In this document: positions 49,512 to 58,081 of the stretch, piece by piece | How positions within the stretch are numbered: the first letter of the stretch is position 1 | How the letters are laid out: every line of letters begins with the position of its first letter | Source of the DNA: a virus | IMG/VR virus record: IMGVR_UViG_3300028840_008186 | Location: 28,222-92,221 of that record | DNA length: 64,000 nt | Direction: 5' to 3' (one strand) | Translations under genes and position numbers: made by a program | The notes under the pieces: model-generated | Databases searched by the model: none | What the model was told of the DNA's origin: nothing | What the model saw: the letters and a program-made list of their open reading frames with translations, nothing else

Positions 49512-50439
49512 AAACAAAGGGGCTGCCAACACATTCAAGCTGCCTGACGGCGCTGAAATGTACAAACCAAAAAAGGGAACGAAGTCTATCGATATCATAC
49601 CATACACGGTGACTATCGATAACCATCCCGACGCGGAGAAAGGCGAGCAATGGTGGGAACGCACTTACTTTGTACACTTCAATATTGGACCGGAAGAAAA
49701 GCCAAGGATCTGTCCAAAGACTTTCGGCAAGCCCTGTCCGATTTGCGAAGAGCGGAAAGATTTGATGCGAGAGGATGATGAAGCAAACCAAGACCTCATC
49801 GACGAACTCAAGCCCAAGGAGCGCGTACTGTACAATATCATCGATCTTTCCGATCAGGACAAGGGCGTTCAGCTCATGGATATGTCCTACTTCTTATTCG
49901 GAAAGCAGTTGGACGAAGAGATTCGCGAAGGCGATGACGAAGTAGCCGATTTCGCCGAGCTGAAAGGCGGCAAGACCCTCAAGGTCCGATGGGCTGAAAG
50001 ATCATTGGGAACGAACACATTCGTCGATGCTTCCCGTATCGACTTCAAAGATCGGAAAGACTACGATGACGACATCTTGGACGATTCGTTCGACTTGGAC
50101 AATATCCTGATCGTTCGGAGTTATGAAGAACTCCAGGCCGAACTTCACGGTACTGAAGCGCCGCCGGAGGAGTCCGATGGCAAAAAGGAAGACAAGAGCG
50201 ACGATGACGGCGACGATGACGGCGATGATGACGAAGAGGCCAAGAAAAAAGAAGAGATCAAGAAAGAGCGCGAACGCCGCCGAGCTGAGAAAGCTGCGAA
50301 GGCAGAGAAAGAAAAGGGCGACGATAAAGACAAATGCCCCCACGGCCACAAGTTCGGAGCAGACACCGATGATTACAACGAGTGCGATGACTGCGACCTC
50401 TGGGTAGAGTGCGACGACGCAAAAGAACAAAACAGCTAA
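49465..50439 (+). CDS. Single-stranded DNA-binding protein, gp32-like
   Basis: A 324-residue protein with an AAAGGAGGAG SD. A basic N terminus (ARTKKRAQENKNKG), an OB-fold-like core with a zinc site CPKTFGKPCPICEE (about 92-105) as in T4 gp32, an Asp/Lys low-complexity linker (about 228-290), and, unusually, a C-terminal zinc ribbon CPHGHKF/CDDCDLW before the acidic end. Coats ssDNA and recruits replication and recombination partners. Confidence 0.75.
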   Translation: MGKMSARTKKRAQENKNKGAANTFKLPDGAEMYKPKKGTKSIDIIPYTVTIDNHPDAEKGEQWWERTYFVHFNIGPEEKPRICPKTFGKPCPICEERKDLMREDDEANQDLIDELKPKERVLYNIIDLSDQDKGVQLMDMSYFLFGKQLDEEIREGDDEVADFAELKGGKTLKVRWAERSLGTNTFVDASRIDFKDRKDYDDDILDDSFDLDNILIVRSYEELQAELHGTEAPPEESDGKKEDKSDDDGDDDGDDDEEAKKKEEIKKERERRRAEKAAKAEKEKGDDKDKCPHGHKFGADTDDYNECDDCDLWVECDDAKEQNS

Positions 50440-50446
50440 ACCGGTT

Positions 50447-50533
50447 GCCCCCTCCTTAATACAATAGGAGGAAAGCCATTGTGGCCAATCCCGACTGAGC
50501 CTAAGACACAACAATTAGGGAGGGGGCTTTTTT
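50447..50533 (+). terminator. Rho-independent terminator with long loop
   Basis: GCCCCCTCCTTAAT (50447-50460) pairs with ATTAGGGAGGGGGC (50514-50527; one G.T pair), followed by TTTTTTC. The loop is 53 bases and itself contains AGGAGGAAAG, a GCCATTGTGGC mini-hairpin and start codons TTG/GTG. Placed between SSB and RecA genes; likely a partial terminator or attenuator tuning RecA against SSB. Confidence 0.65.
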
Positions 50534-50546
50534 CAAAGGAGAAAAT

Positions 50547-51680
50547 ATGGGTAGGACAACTAAAAAAACCAAGACCGAGAAGCTGGCAGAGCAAGTCGAT
50601 TCGTTCGAGCCCGAAGTCAATGACGACGATGACCGGGACGCAAAAGACCCCAACAACTTTATCCCTACCGGCTCTATTATGCTTAACCTCGGCCTATCTG
50701 ATATGTGGAACGGCGGTTGGATGAAAGGCCGAATGCACCAGCTAATCGGAGACTCTTCCACTGGGAAGACTCTCGTGGCTGTGACTACCCTGGCCTGTAT
50801 GACCCAAGAGAAGCGATTCGATAATTATCGTTTGATATTCGACGATATTGAAAGGGGATGCGGCTTCGACATAACTGATGTGTCTAAACGACTGGCTGAA
50901 CGGATAGAGCCCCCTAGAGAACCGACTGAAGAAGACGATGGGTATTCTGACAGCATCGAAGACTTCTGGGACAATATTACCAATGCAATCGAGGACGGTC
51001 GGCCCTTTGTTTACATAGTGGACTCTTGGGACTCATTGGACTCACTGGATGATAAGAAGAAATTAGCCCAACAGAAAAAAGACCGGGAGGAGGGCAAAGA
51101 AACCAAAGGCTCTTATGGAGGAGCCAAGCCCAAGAAAGCCTCCGAGTTGCTTCGAAACATCAAATCATCAATTAAGAAAACCGATTCTATTTTGATTATC
51201 ATATCTCAAACCCGAGAAAGCATGGATACCTTCTCCTTTGAGAAACGATATGTGGCGGGAGGCAAAGCCATTAGGTTTTACAGCTGGAGCCGAATGTGGC
51301 TAGTATGGGCTGGTAAGATTACCAGGGGCTCCGACAAAAAGAAGGTACAGATCGGCGGTCGGTCCCTCATCGATATAGACAAAAACCGGACCACCGGAAA
51401 GAAACGCAAAGTCCCTATGGCTATCTATGATGAGTTTGGATTAGACGATTTGGGACCAACGATCGATTTTATGGTGGAGTGGAGTGAGAAATGGAAGAAA
51501 TCTAAAGCCTCTATCAAGTGCCCTAAAACATTTCTGGACGGAGCCACCATGTCTAGGACCAAGCTCATTGAGACCATCGAAGCAAAGGGATTGGAAAAAG
51601 AACTGGCCAAGCACGCCCAAAAGGCATGGAACGAGCGGGAAGCGTCCTTGAAATTGAATAGGAAAAAGAGGTTTCACTAA
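50547..51680 (+). CDS. RecA/UvsX-like recombinase
   Basis: A 377-residue strand-exchange ATPase with a CAAAGGAG SD. GDSSTGKTLVA (Walker A, about 68-78), FVYIVDSWDSLDS (Walker B, about 153-165), ILIIISQTRES (motif near the DNA-binding loop). It is divergent from bacterial RecA and closer in layout to UvsX-type phage proteins. Works with SSB and the nucleases around it in recombination-dependent replication. Confidence 0.82.
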   Translation: MGRTTKKTKTEKLAEQVDSFEPEVNDDDDRDAKDPNNFIPTGSIMLNLGLSDMWNGGWMKGRMHQLIGDSSTGKTLVAVTTLACMTQEKRFDNYRLIFDDIERGCGFDITDVSKRLAERIEPPREPTEEDDGYSDSIEDFWDNITNAIEDGRPFVYIVDSWDSLDSLDDKKKLAQQKKDREEGKETKGSYGGAKPKKASELLRNIKSSIKKTDSILIIISQTRESMDTFSFEKRYVAGGKAIRFYSWSRMWLVWAGKITRGSDKKKVQIGGRSLIDIDKNRTTGKKRKVPMAIYDEFGLDDLGPTIDFMVEWSEKWKKSKASIKCPKTFLDGATMSRTKLIETIEAKGLEKELAKHAQKAWNEREASLKLNRKKRFH

Positions 51681-52543
51681 TGAAAATAGTAGTGTTGGAT
51701 TCTAACTACCTTTGTTACAGGGCGCTTCATACTACTGGAGGGCTTTCGTATAAAAACATCAAAACCGGCGTGATATATGGGTTCTTAAACCAACTTCTTA
51801 CTATCGCAGGGCAGACCCGTCCTGATTCAGTAGTATTCGCTTGGGACTCCCGGCAATCCAAACGCCGGGAGATCTGCCCTTCCTACAAAAACCGTAAACA
51901 TCGGAGCGATCCTGTAGAAGCAGAGGAGATGCGAGATGTATTCAAGCAATTCCGCACTCTCAGGAAGGAAGTAATTCCTAATATTGGCTTCGATGATATC
52001 TTCAAATTCCGGGGCCTCGAGGCTGATGATATCATAGCCCAGATGGTAATGGATGAACGGTACAAGGATCATGAGTTCACTGTAGTCACTGGCGATGACG
52101 ATCTTCTTCAGCTCCTCGACTACTGTCGGATCTACCACCCTATGAAATTGGAATGGAAGGACCGGGATTGGTTTATCAAGTCCTATGGCATCGTCCCGCA
52201 GAAATGGACTATGGTCAAGCAAATGGCCGGTTGTACATCAGACAACGTAAAAGGGATCTCCGGGGTAGGTGAGAAGAAAGCGATCCAGTACCTGACCGGG
52301 AAGATGAGCCCTAACTCCAAGATATACAGTCGTATTGAATCTAAGGAAAGTCAGTTTATTATCAATCGCAACAAAGAGTTGGTTTGCCTTCCTTTCAAAG
52401 GAACGCCCAAAGTAGACCTGAGCGAATCAGAGGTACGAGTCCATATGCGGAGACTGAGAAGGATCTGTAAGGAATTAGGAATACGAACGCTAATCAGTCC
52501 TGATAAGCATGATGAATGGGAAGCTTATCTAAACGGAGAATGA
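51680..52543 (+). CDS. 5'-3' exonuclease/flap nuclease
   Basis: A 287-residue FEN/T4 RNase H-like nuclease. VVLDSNYLCYRA (metal Asp), FAWDSRQSKRREICPSYKNRK, FRGLEADDIIAQM (acidic cluster), VVTGDDDLLQLL, and a helix-hairpin-helix (VKGISGVGEKKAIQYL). Removes RNA primers and flaps; it replaces the missing 5' nuclease domain of the split PolA. Start overlaps the RecA stop. Confidence 0.88.
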   Translation: MKIVVLDSNYLCYRALHTTGGLSYKNIKTGVIYGFLNQLLTIAGQTRPDSVVFAWDSRQSKRREICPSYKNRKHRSDPVEAEEMRDVFKQFRTLRKEVIPNIGFDDIFKFRGLEADDIIAQMVMDERYKDHEFTVVTGDDDLLQLLDYCRIYHPMKLEWKDRDWFIKSYGIVPQKWTMVKQMAGCTSDNVKGISGVGEKKAIQYLTGKMSPNSKIYSRIESKESQFIINRNKELVCLPFKGTPKVDLSESEVRVHMRRLRRICKELGIRTLISPDKHDEWEAYLNGE

Positions 52544-52544
52544 T

Positions 52545-52706
52545 ATGATAATGCCTTGGGGAAAATACAAAGGACAGGATCTTGAAAAGGTTCCGTCTGG
52601 GTATCTTCGGTGGTTGTCGCTTAATTGTGAGGATGACGAGATTGCCACCGCTGCTGATGAAGAATACAGGTGGCGCACCGATATGAATGCGCACTTCAGC
52701 GATTAG
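52545..52706 (+). CDS. DUF3820-like small protein
   Basis: A 53-residue protein. MPWGKYKGQDLEKVPSGYLRWL matches the pattern of DUF3820, also found at the C terminus of some exonucleases. Directly downstream of the 5'-3' exonuclease, so it may assist it. The SD (GGAGAA) is at the end of the exonuclease gene. Confidence 0.65.
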   Translation: MIMPWGKYKGQDLEKVPSGYLRWLSLNCEDDEIATAADEEYRWRTDMNAHFSD

Positions 52707-52721
52707 GAGGATAGGCCACCA

Positions 52722-52913
52722 ATGTGGGAGTTATATTATTATTTTTGGAAAGCATGGGCAAGGCGGAAGAAGTTTAAATGTATTGAATTCTATCTCTACC
52801 GTACCGCCATGTGGGTTCTGACCGCTAAAAAGCACTTCAATAGGAGAAATTATCCTATGATGCGACAAGCTGTTTGGTGCGCGTTTACTCCAAGCGGTTT
52901 ATGGAGATTATAA
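52722..52913 (+). CDS. Small basic aromatic protein
   Basis: A 63-residue protein with a TAGGAGGAT SD. Rich in Trp, Tyr, Phe, Lys and Arg throughout. Could be a peripheral membrane or nucleic-acid-binding peptide. No family was recognised. Confidence 0.6.
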   Translation: MWELYYYFWKAWARRKKFKCIEFYLYRTAMWVLTAKKHFNRRNYPMMRQAVWCAFTPSGLWRL

Positions 52914-52914
52914 A

Positions 52915-53505
52915 ATGGCTTCTAATAAAGGTCCAAACTTCGAGAGATTGATACCAAGGGAACTGTCCCTTTGGTGGAGCGGGGGGAAGAGAGATGACAT
53001 ATTCTGGAGAGTCAAAGGATCCGGCGGTCGGGCCAAGACCCGACTCCGGACCAAAAAAGTCACAACATACGGCCAACATGGGGATATCAAAGCTGAAGAC
53101 CCAATTGGAGCTCCTCTCCTTACAGTTATCACTCTTGAGCTCAAGAACGGATATGGCCAGTGGAGCTTTCTCGACGTTCTCGACCATCCTCCAATGCGCA
53201 AAGGACAAAAGCATAGGACACTTCAAACCTTCGAAAGCTTTATGAATCAGGTCCAAGAGGATGCGGATGCGGTAGGGACTCACCCTGTCCTTATATGTAA
53301 GAGGGACAAAAGGCGCAAGTTCATCGTATTGCCCCTCTTGCTTTTTGCCGAGATACAAACTGGATATGGCGAGTATCAAGGTTTCACTATTACTATCGAG
53401 CGCAATGAATTCATCAAACAACCTATGATTGCGGTAGACTACGACCGCTTCTTTGGCTGGTGTCTGCCGGAGTTCTTCTTGAATTACGAGAAACGTAAAA
53501 GGTGA
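52915..53505 (+). CDS. PD-(D/E)XK-like nuclease
   Basis: A 196-residue protein. GQHGDIKAEDP (about 54-64), then VITLELKNGYG (about 70-80), give D...E-x-K of the restriction-endonuclease fold. Location amid RecA, exonuclease and Mre11-Rad50 genes fits a Holliday-junction resolvase or end-processing nuclease. Family membership is inferred from the motif only. Confidence 0.6.
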   Translation: MASNKGPNFERLIPRELSLWWSGGKRDDIFWRVKGSGGRAKTRLRTKKVTTYGQHGDIKAEDPIGAPLLTVITLELKNGYGQWSFLDVLDHPPMRKGQKHRTLQTFESFMNQVQEDADAVGTHPVLICKRDKRRKFIVLPLLLFAEIQTGYGEYQGFTITIERNEFIKQPMIAVDYDRFFGWCLPEFFLNYEKRKR

Positions 53506-53509
53506 TAAA

Positions 53510-53818
53510 ATGACAGAAAGAAAGCCCATAGCCGCGTGGCAAAAAGAGACGCACAAGTGTGCAGTAAGCAAAGGATGGTATGATGAAGATCGAGAGGTTC
53601 CAGAGTTATTATGCCTTCTTCATTCGGAAATCTCTGAAGCACTGGAGGCGTACCGAAACAATCTGGGACACGCTGAGTTCGGAGAGGAGCTGGCCGATTT
53701 AGCTATCCGACTTTTGGACTGCTGCGAGTACTGGGGGATAGATCTCGAAGCTGAGATCGCTAAGAAACACCACTATAATTTGAACCGTCCCTACCGGCAC
53801 GGTAACAAAAAGTGCTGA
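53510..53818 (+). CDS. MazG-like nucleotide pyrophosphohydrolase
   Basis: A 102-residue single-domain all-alpha NTP pyrophosphatase. LLCLLHSEISEALEAYR, then FGEELADLAIRLLDCCEY (E-x2-E and E-x3-D metal sites), then KHHYNLNRPYRHGNKK are typical of the MazG family. Substrates could be dNTPs, modified dNTPs or (p)ppGpp. Phages use relatives to shape nucleotide pools, including MazZ of 2-aminoadenine phages; no PurZ is visible here. Confidence 0.8.
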   Translation: MTERKPIAAWQKETHKCAVSKGWYDEDREVPELLCLLHSEISEALEAYRNNLGHAEFGEELADLAIRLLDCCEYWGIDLEAEIAKKHHYNLNRPYRHGNKKC

Positions 53819-53880
53819 ATTACAATCGGGGGACGTAGTAGGATTGGATTTAAATTTGAGGTTCGAGCCGGGGTTTGCAG

Positions 53881-54957
53881 ATGATCAATACAATCGAAAT
53901 AGAGAACTTCCAAAATATTCGCCACGCATCGATGGATCTGGATCCGGGGATTAACATCTTCATTGGGGAGTCGGATCAAGGGAAGTCAGCTATTGTAAAG
54001 GGCCTGTATTGGCTTTTCTTCAACCGGCCTTCGGGCGATGCGTTCGTGCGAGATGTCTCGCCAAATAAAAAAGCCTCTCGCTGTAGTTGTTCTGTTACCC
54101 TGGACAACGGTACAAAAATCGAGAGATATAAAGAGAGGAGCGAAAATGCGTACCTTATCGGCCAGAAAAAGAAGAAGGCGCTGCGGTCGGACGTACCCGA
54201 GGAAGTACTGGAAGCCCTCCCACTCTCTGAGACTAACATCCAAGCCCAATTCACCCCGTTCTTCTTGCTCTCCCTCTCCCCAGGACAACGGGCCAAGCTT
54301 CTCAACTCCGCTGTGGGACTTGATCAAATCGATCGGAGCCTGGGCTGCGTAAACTCTTTACAACGCGCTGCTGTGAAGGAAAAGAACCGGCTGGAGCAAT
54401 CGGTGGAAGAAAAGAAAGAGGAGCTGAGTTCCTATGCCTGGGTAGACGAAGCAATAGAAGCAATAGATCGATTGTGCAAACTTTACGATCGGGATAGCCA
54501 GCTCGCGGAGGACCGCGATTTCTTAAGGCACGTCCTAGAGCGTATTCAAGAATTGAACGCCACCCTCGACATTGATATCAAACCTACACTAGACGCGGCG
54601 GATGATATTAGTATACTCTCCGATAAAGCGCAGGAGTTCAAGCAGCAAGAAAAAGACTATCATTACTTGAACGGTCGCGTAGATTTTTTAAGGATCCAGG
54701 AGGAAGAGCTGGAGAATGCTTTGGAAATATTAGAAGCCCAGGGAGATATCGAAAAATTAAATGAATATATCTCACGTTTCAAAAGATTGGAAACTGAATC
54801 CGACTATCTGACCAGTCTAACTGAGCGGATGGCTAGATCCGCAAAGCAATTGAAGCTCGCTCAAAGAGACAAAAAGAAGGCTGAGGAACGATATGATAAT
54901 CTAATGGAAGGGTATAAACAATGCCCATTGTGCGGAAGTCATTTAAATGAAAATTGA
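53881..54957 (+). CDS. Rad50/SbcC N-terminal half ending in zinc hook
   Basis: A 358-residue ABC-type ATPase half. TIEIENFQNI start, then INIFIGESDQGKSAI (Walker A, about 27-41), a Q-loop zone near AQFTPFF, and a coiled coil from about 165. The protein stops at CPLCGSHLNEN: a hook CxxC lies nine residues from the C terminus. The ATPase C-terminal half is a separate gene at 56406. ATG 53881 was chosen over an in-frame TTG six bases upstream. The hook could still dimerise via zinc. Confidence 0.8.
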   Translation: MINTIEIENFQNIRHASMDLDPGINIFIGESDQGKSAIVKGLYWLFFNRPSGDAFVRDVSPNKKASRCSCSVTLDNGTKIERYKERSENAYLIGQKKKKALRSDVPEEVLEALPLSETNIQAQFTPFFLLSLSPGQRAKLLNSAVGLDQIDRSLGCVNSLQRAAVKEKNRLEQSVEEKKEELSSYAWVDEAIEAIDRLCKLYDRDSQLAEDRDFLRHVLERIQELNATLDIDIKPTLDAADDISILSDKAQEFKQQEKDYHYLNGRVDFLRIQEEELENALEILEAQGDIEKLNEYISRFKRLETESDYLTSLTERMARSAKQLKLAQRDKKKAEERYDNLMEGYKQCPLCGSHLNEN

Positions 54958-55324
54958 AAGGTACGGAGTTCATAAAATAAGCGGGGAGACTTGCTTTCTG
55001 TTGGAGTTTTGGGGAGATCCCGGGATTGGCAAAAAGATCTTGGAAGCTTTTGATCGTATTATTGCTGAGTCTATTGTGCCGAAACCCGAAAAGCCTACGC
55101 CTAAATCAAATCGTAGAATACCAATTGAAGAACTTTGGGAATCCCTGATGAGGAATGATTGGACTGTGTCGCGGGTAGCTGCGGAATATGACCTCAGTCG
55201 GGGTACTATTTATAATCGAATGTCTGTTCAAGGCATAAGCCGAAACAAGGAGAAAGCCATTGCACGTTGGGGGCATGCCGGACCTTCATCTAAGAGGGAC
55301 CGCACCGGCGAGACGAACAGATAA
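54947..55324 (+). CDS. HTH protein within the Rad50-Mre11 operon
   Basis: A 125-residue protein overlapping the Rad50 N-half. C-terminal region: WTVSRVAAEYDLSRGTIYNRMSVQGI is a helix-turn-helix. The first 50 residues are beta-like. Its 3' end overlaps the Mre11-like gene by 65 bases. Could regulate the operon or guide the complex to DNA. Confidence 0.6.
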   Translation: MKIERYGVHKISGETCFLLEFWGDPGIGKKILEAFDRIIAESIVPKPEKPTPKSNRRIPIEELWESLMRNDWTVSRVAAEYDLSRGTIYNRMSVQGISRNKEKAIARWGHAGPSSKRDRTGETNR

Positions 55325-56162
55325 GTATTACGATACTCAATTTGAAAAGGCAGAGTTCTGCTTTGAGACTTTCGAAGACAGAGGCGTTGAAGTAGTTTGC
55401 TTTCCGGGAGATGTATTCAATAATTATGGCAGAGATCCCTATTATTTATTGGTAGACCTGCTGCAACTCCTGAGACGGTACAGCTTCGAAGTCGTAATGG
55501 TTTATGGGCAGCACGATCTCCGCTTCCATGATCTAACCGATCGCAATACTCCGGCCAGAGCCTTGACCTGTAATGAGCAGGTCACGCTTTTAGAATCCTC
55601 TCCCCATTCTATTGGCGATGCATTGTTTCACGGAGCCAGTTGGGGAGAGCCTATTCCGAAGTTCAAAAGAAAGGAGGCCTCCAATGTGTTGGTCTGTCAC
55701 AAGACTATCGGCAAGGCCTGGAAGGGTCAAACCGGCTATCTCCCGGCTAAAAGATTTCTCAAAGGGAATCCTTTTGATCTTATCATTTCCGGCGATAATC
55801 ATGCTAGTTTTCATACGGTGGATGGTTCTGGGCGTTGTCTTGTTAATAGCGGTTCTTTGTGTAGGATGGAAAAGGACCAGGCCGACCATAAACCGAATTG
55901 TTCGATCTTCAATACAAAATCTAAAGAACTTGAGATCATAAAAATTCCAGTTCAGCCCTTTGAAGAAATAATGGATTTGTCCTCGGAGCCTGAACCGAAG
56001 GCAGCCGAGTACAGTGAGAAATATCTGGCCTCTTTCGTAAAGGGGCTTGAAGAAAAGATGGGGAGCAGTAATAAATCCGCGTACCGGAACGCATTGGACT
56101 TGTTGTTCCCATCCATTAACCCTAGCGCGCAAAATATTATAAAGGAGTGTTGTAATGGTTGA
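55260..56162 (+). CDS. Mre11/SbcD-like nuclease
   Basis: A 300-residue metallophosphoesterase, TTG start with AAGGAGAAAG upstream. Motifs: GMPDLHLR (D-x-H), CFPGDVFNN (GD), YGQHDL (GNH variant with Gln), VCHKTIG (H), SGDNHASFH. The C-terminal helical part could cap or bind Rad50. Partner of the split Rad50 in this operon; acts in DNA end processing. Confidence 0.8.
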   Translation: MHVGGMPDLHLRGTAPARRTDKYYDTQFEKAEFCFETFEDRGVEVVCFPGDVFNNYGRDPYYLLVDLLQLLRRYSFEVVMVYGQHDLRFHDLTDRNTPARALTCNEQVTLLESSPHSIGDALFHGASWGEPIPKFKRKEASNVLVCHKTIGKAWKGQTGYLPAKRFLKGNPFDLIISGDNHASFHTVDGSGRCLVNSGSLCRMEKDQADHKPNCSIFNTKSKELEIIKIPVQPFEEIMDLSSEPEPKAAEYSEKYLASFVKGLEEKMGSSNKSAYRNALDLLFPSINPSAQNIIKECCNG

Positions 56163-56409
56163 CAATGCGTTGGAAGAACTTATGGAAGAAGCTGAAGGCC
56201 TTGTTCGCCGGATAGAGAAGGCCAAGATTGAAGAGGCGAAAGTACGCGGTAAAATTGAGGAAGCCAAGGAAGCAATGGTGGAACGGTTTGGCGTGGAAAA
56301 AACCAAAGATGCTAAGAAGAAGCTAGAGGAAATCGAGGAAGAAATGGACAAGGTCGGAGAGGAAATGAGAGCGCTCCGAGAAGGCATCAAGGATAAGTAC
56401 GGGATATGA
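56155..56409 (+). CDS. Coiled-coil protein between Mre11 and Rad50 C-half
   Basis: An 84-residue, entirely coiled-coil protein (Glu/Lys/Ala heptads), AAAGGAG SD, overlapping both neighbours by a few bases. It may provide or brace part of the missing ascending Rad50 coil; inferred from position. Confidence 0.7.
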   Translation: MVDNALEELMEEAEGLVRRIEKAKIEEAKVRGKIEEAKEAMVERFGVEKTKDAKKKLEEIEEEMDKVGEEMRALREGIKDKYGI

Positions 56410-57026
56410 ACGAAGCAGAGGATCTGACAAAGCTCCAAGAAACAATACACAAACGAGTAGCCACGCGAGATTACATCGCGCAGGACCTGAAGCGGCTGAA
56501 GCTCAAACTCCGCGCCCAGAAGCGTTACCTGGAAGACGTAGAAGAGGCGCGGGGGGTAATGCAGATGGCGGCGGAGATGGCGCAACGGCATTTGGAGTTC
56601 CATATTGCCAATCTAGTGTCCTCAGCATTGTACGCAGTATTTCCAGATCCGTACAAGTTCGTGGTTCGGTTCGTCTCCAGGCGAAACACTACCGAGTGCG
56701 ATATGTTCTTCGAGAAAAACGGGATTGAGATGGAGCCTGAGTTCGCCTCCGGGGGAGGTCCACTAGATGTCGCTTCCTTCGCCTCCCGAATAAGCCAATT
56801 GACCTTGGAAGAGGTTATGCCCTTAGTAATCCTGGATGAGCCTTTTAAAAACCTTAGCAAGAACCTGATAGAAAATGCGTGCGCTATGTTAAATGCTCTG
56901 AAAGAAAAGTTGGGGATTCAATTTATTATAGTAACGCATGTACCGGAACTGGTCAAGGCCGGTGATGCCGTCTTTCAGGTCCACAATGGAGAGGTGCGAT
57001 CATGGCAGGAATCCACGAAATCTTAG
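56406..57026 (+). CDS. Rad50/SbcC C-terminal half
   Basis: A 206-residue protein. Starts with a coiled coil (1-70), then ATPase C-lobe: EFASGGGPLDVASFASR (signature-like, about 117-133), LVILDEPFKNLS (Walker B, about 144-155), IIVTHVPEL (H-loop). It has no CxxC hook. With the protein at 53881 it reconstitutes a complete ABC ATPase. ATG overlaps the previous stop. Confidence 0.8.
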   Translation: MNEAEDLTKLQETIHKRVATRDYIAQDLKRLKLKLRAQKRYLEDVEEARGVMQMAAEMAQRHLEFHIANLVSSALYAVFPDPYKFVVRFVSRRNTTECDMFFEKNGIEMEPEFASGGGPLDVASFASRISQLTLEEVMPLVILDEPFKNLSKNLIENACAMLNALKEKLGIQFIIVTHVPELVKAGDAVFQVHNGEVRSWQESTKS

Positions 57027-57232
57027 CGCAGGACAATTTCTATGTAGACGAGACGCATCCGAGAAAATCCTGTACTTTATACAACGAGCATATCGTCTGC
57101 CATCCTGACGATCTTGATTTGGTAAGGGAAGGCTTGAGGGCGTTCTTTACCGCTCAAGATGTTCAGAAATGCACTGGCAAGAAGTTCTGGTTCCAACCGG
57201 CTGGAACAAAATCTAGGAGGACTAAAAAATGA
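57002..57232 (+). CDS. Small hypothetical protein
   Basis: A 76-residue protein with a GGAGAGG SD inside the Rad50 C-half gene. Two Cys-His combinations (CTLYNEHIVCH) could bind metal. Ends SRRTKK, whose codons contain the next gene's SD. Unknown. Confidence 0.6.
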   Translation: MAGIHEILAQDNFYVDETHPRKSCTLYNEHIVCHPDDLDLVREGLRAFFTAQDVQKCTGKKFWFQPAGTKSRRTKK

Positions 57233-57468
57233 GCTTGCCAGATCCTAATCGCATGCCCTGTATTAGCGTAGATCGGCCTTGTGATATCCATCGTATAGAA
57301 TGCGAAGTTAGAGGCTTAAAGGAAGTACCAGAAGCTGCCAAGTGCCGCTATTGGGAAACTGGATGCACTGAAGAATGCTGCCGTAGGGCAAATAGAAACC
57401 GCGAGGTATGCAACCTGGAGTATTGGGAGAATAGACGGTACGGGGAGAGTCTCTGGCCCATACCATAA
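57229..57468 (+). CDS. Cys-rich hypothetical protein
   Basis: A 79-residue protein with eight Cys (CISVDRPC, CTEECC), AGGAGGACTAAAA SD. Likely metal-binding or disulfide-rich. Unknown function. Confidence 0.65.
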   Translation: MSLPDPNRMPCISVDRPCDIHRIECEVRGLKEVPEAAKCRYWETGCTEECCRRANRNREVCNLEYWENRRYGESLWPIP

Positions 57469-57478
57469 GGAGGACTAA

Positions 57479-58081
57479 ATGATCGCTTTTGATTTAGATG
57501 GAGTTTTGGTTGATCTCATGCCCATCATAAAAGATGAGATTGAGAAAGCTGGGGACCAGATTCTCCCTGGAGACCAATATCATGTGACTACCTATAATGG
57601 TATGAGTAATAGGGACTTTTGGGAGTGCGTTGCTAAAGCATATAAGAGGCCCAAAGATATTTGCCCGCGTACCGGAGCGCAAGAATTGTTAGAGGTAGTT
57701 CACGAAACCACAAACCGTCCTATTGACATTGTGACAGCGCGGCCTTCTTGGTCAGCAACAGAAACCTACCTCTCGTTGGAAGAGATTTTCAAAGTACCAC
57801 TCCGCATTGTATTTGCAAAGGGCGGATCGAAAGAGAAGTGGCGCTATCTGAACGGTTATCATTTTTTCGTAGAGGACCGGCGCAGGACTGCTTGCGAATT
57901 AGGATCCCACCGAATAACTACGTTTTTATTGGACGCGCCCTACAACCAAATGGCCGATCCGCCACATGTAGTGCGGATATACAGCCTCAATCAGTTGACC
58001 TCGCTGATTATGGCAGAAGTGATAGACATCAAGGAAGGAGCGCTGGCTTATGAAAGACAGTGGATCGAGACAAGAGTTTGA
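57479..58081 (+). CDS. HAD-family nucleotidase-like phosphatase
   Basis: A 200-residue protein with a TAAGGAGGAC SD. FDLDGVLVDL (motif I, DxD, residues 3-12), DIVTARPSW (motif II Thr) and FVEDRR (motif IV) define a HAD phosphatase close in pattern to 5'(3')-deoxyribonucleotidases. May dephosphorylate dNMPs; in thymine-replacing phages such enzymes deplete dTMP. Overlaps the next gene by 32 bases. Confidence 0.75.
   Translation: MIAFDLDGVLVDLMPIIKDEIEKAGDQILPGDQYHVTTYNGMSNRDFWECVAKAYKRPKDICPRTGAQELLEVVHETTNRPIDIVTARPSWSATETYLSLEEIFKVPLRIVFAKGGSKEKWRYLNGYHFFVEDRRRTACELGSHRITTFLLDAPYNQMADPPHVVRIYSLNQLTSLIMAEVIDIKEGALAYERQWIETRV

Noticed and set aside
50002-50514. 170-codon hydrophobic minus-strand frame resembling a membrane protein
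   Set aside because: It is the antisense of the Asp/Lys-rich SSB tail, which automatically reads as Val/Phe/Ile-rich.
53510-53818. Evidence for a 2-aminoadenine (Z) genome from the MazG-like gene
   Set aside because: No PurZ or DatZ homologue was recognised, and MazG-like genes are common in phages.
55590-56603. 337-codon minus-strand frame
   Set aside because: Lies antisense to Mre11- and Rad50-like genes whose motifs are clear; the product is a Ser/Leu-rich shadow.
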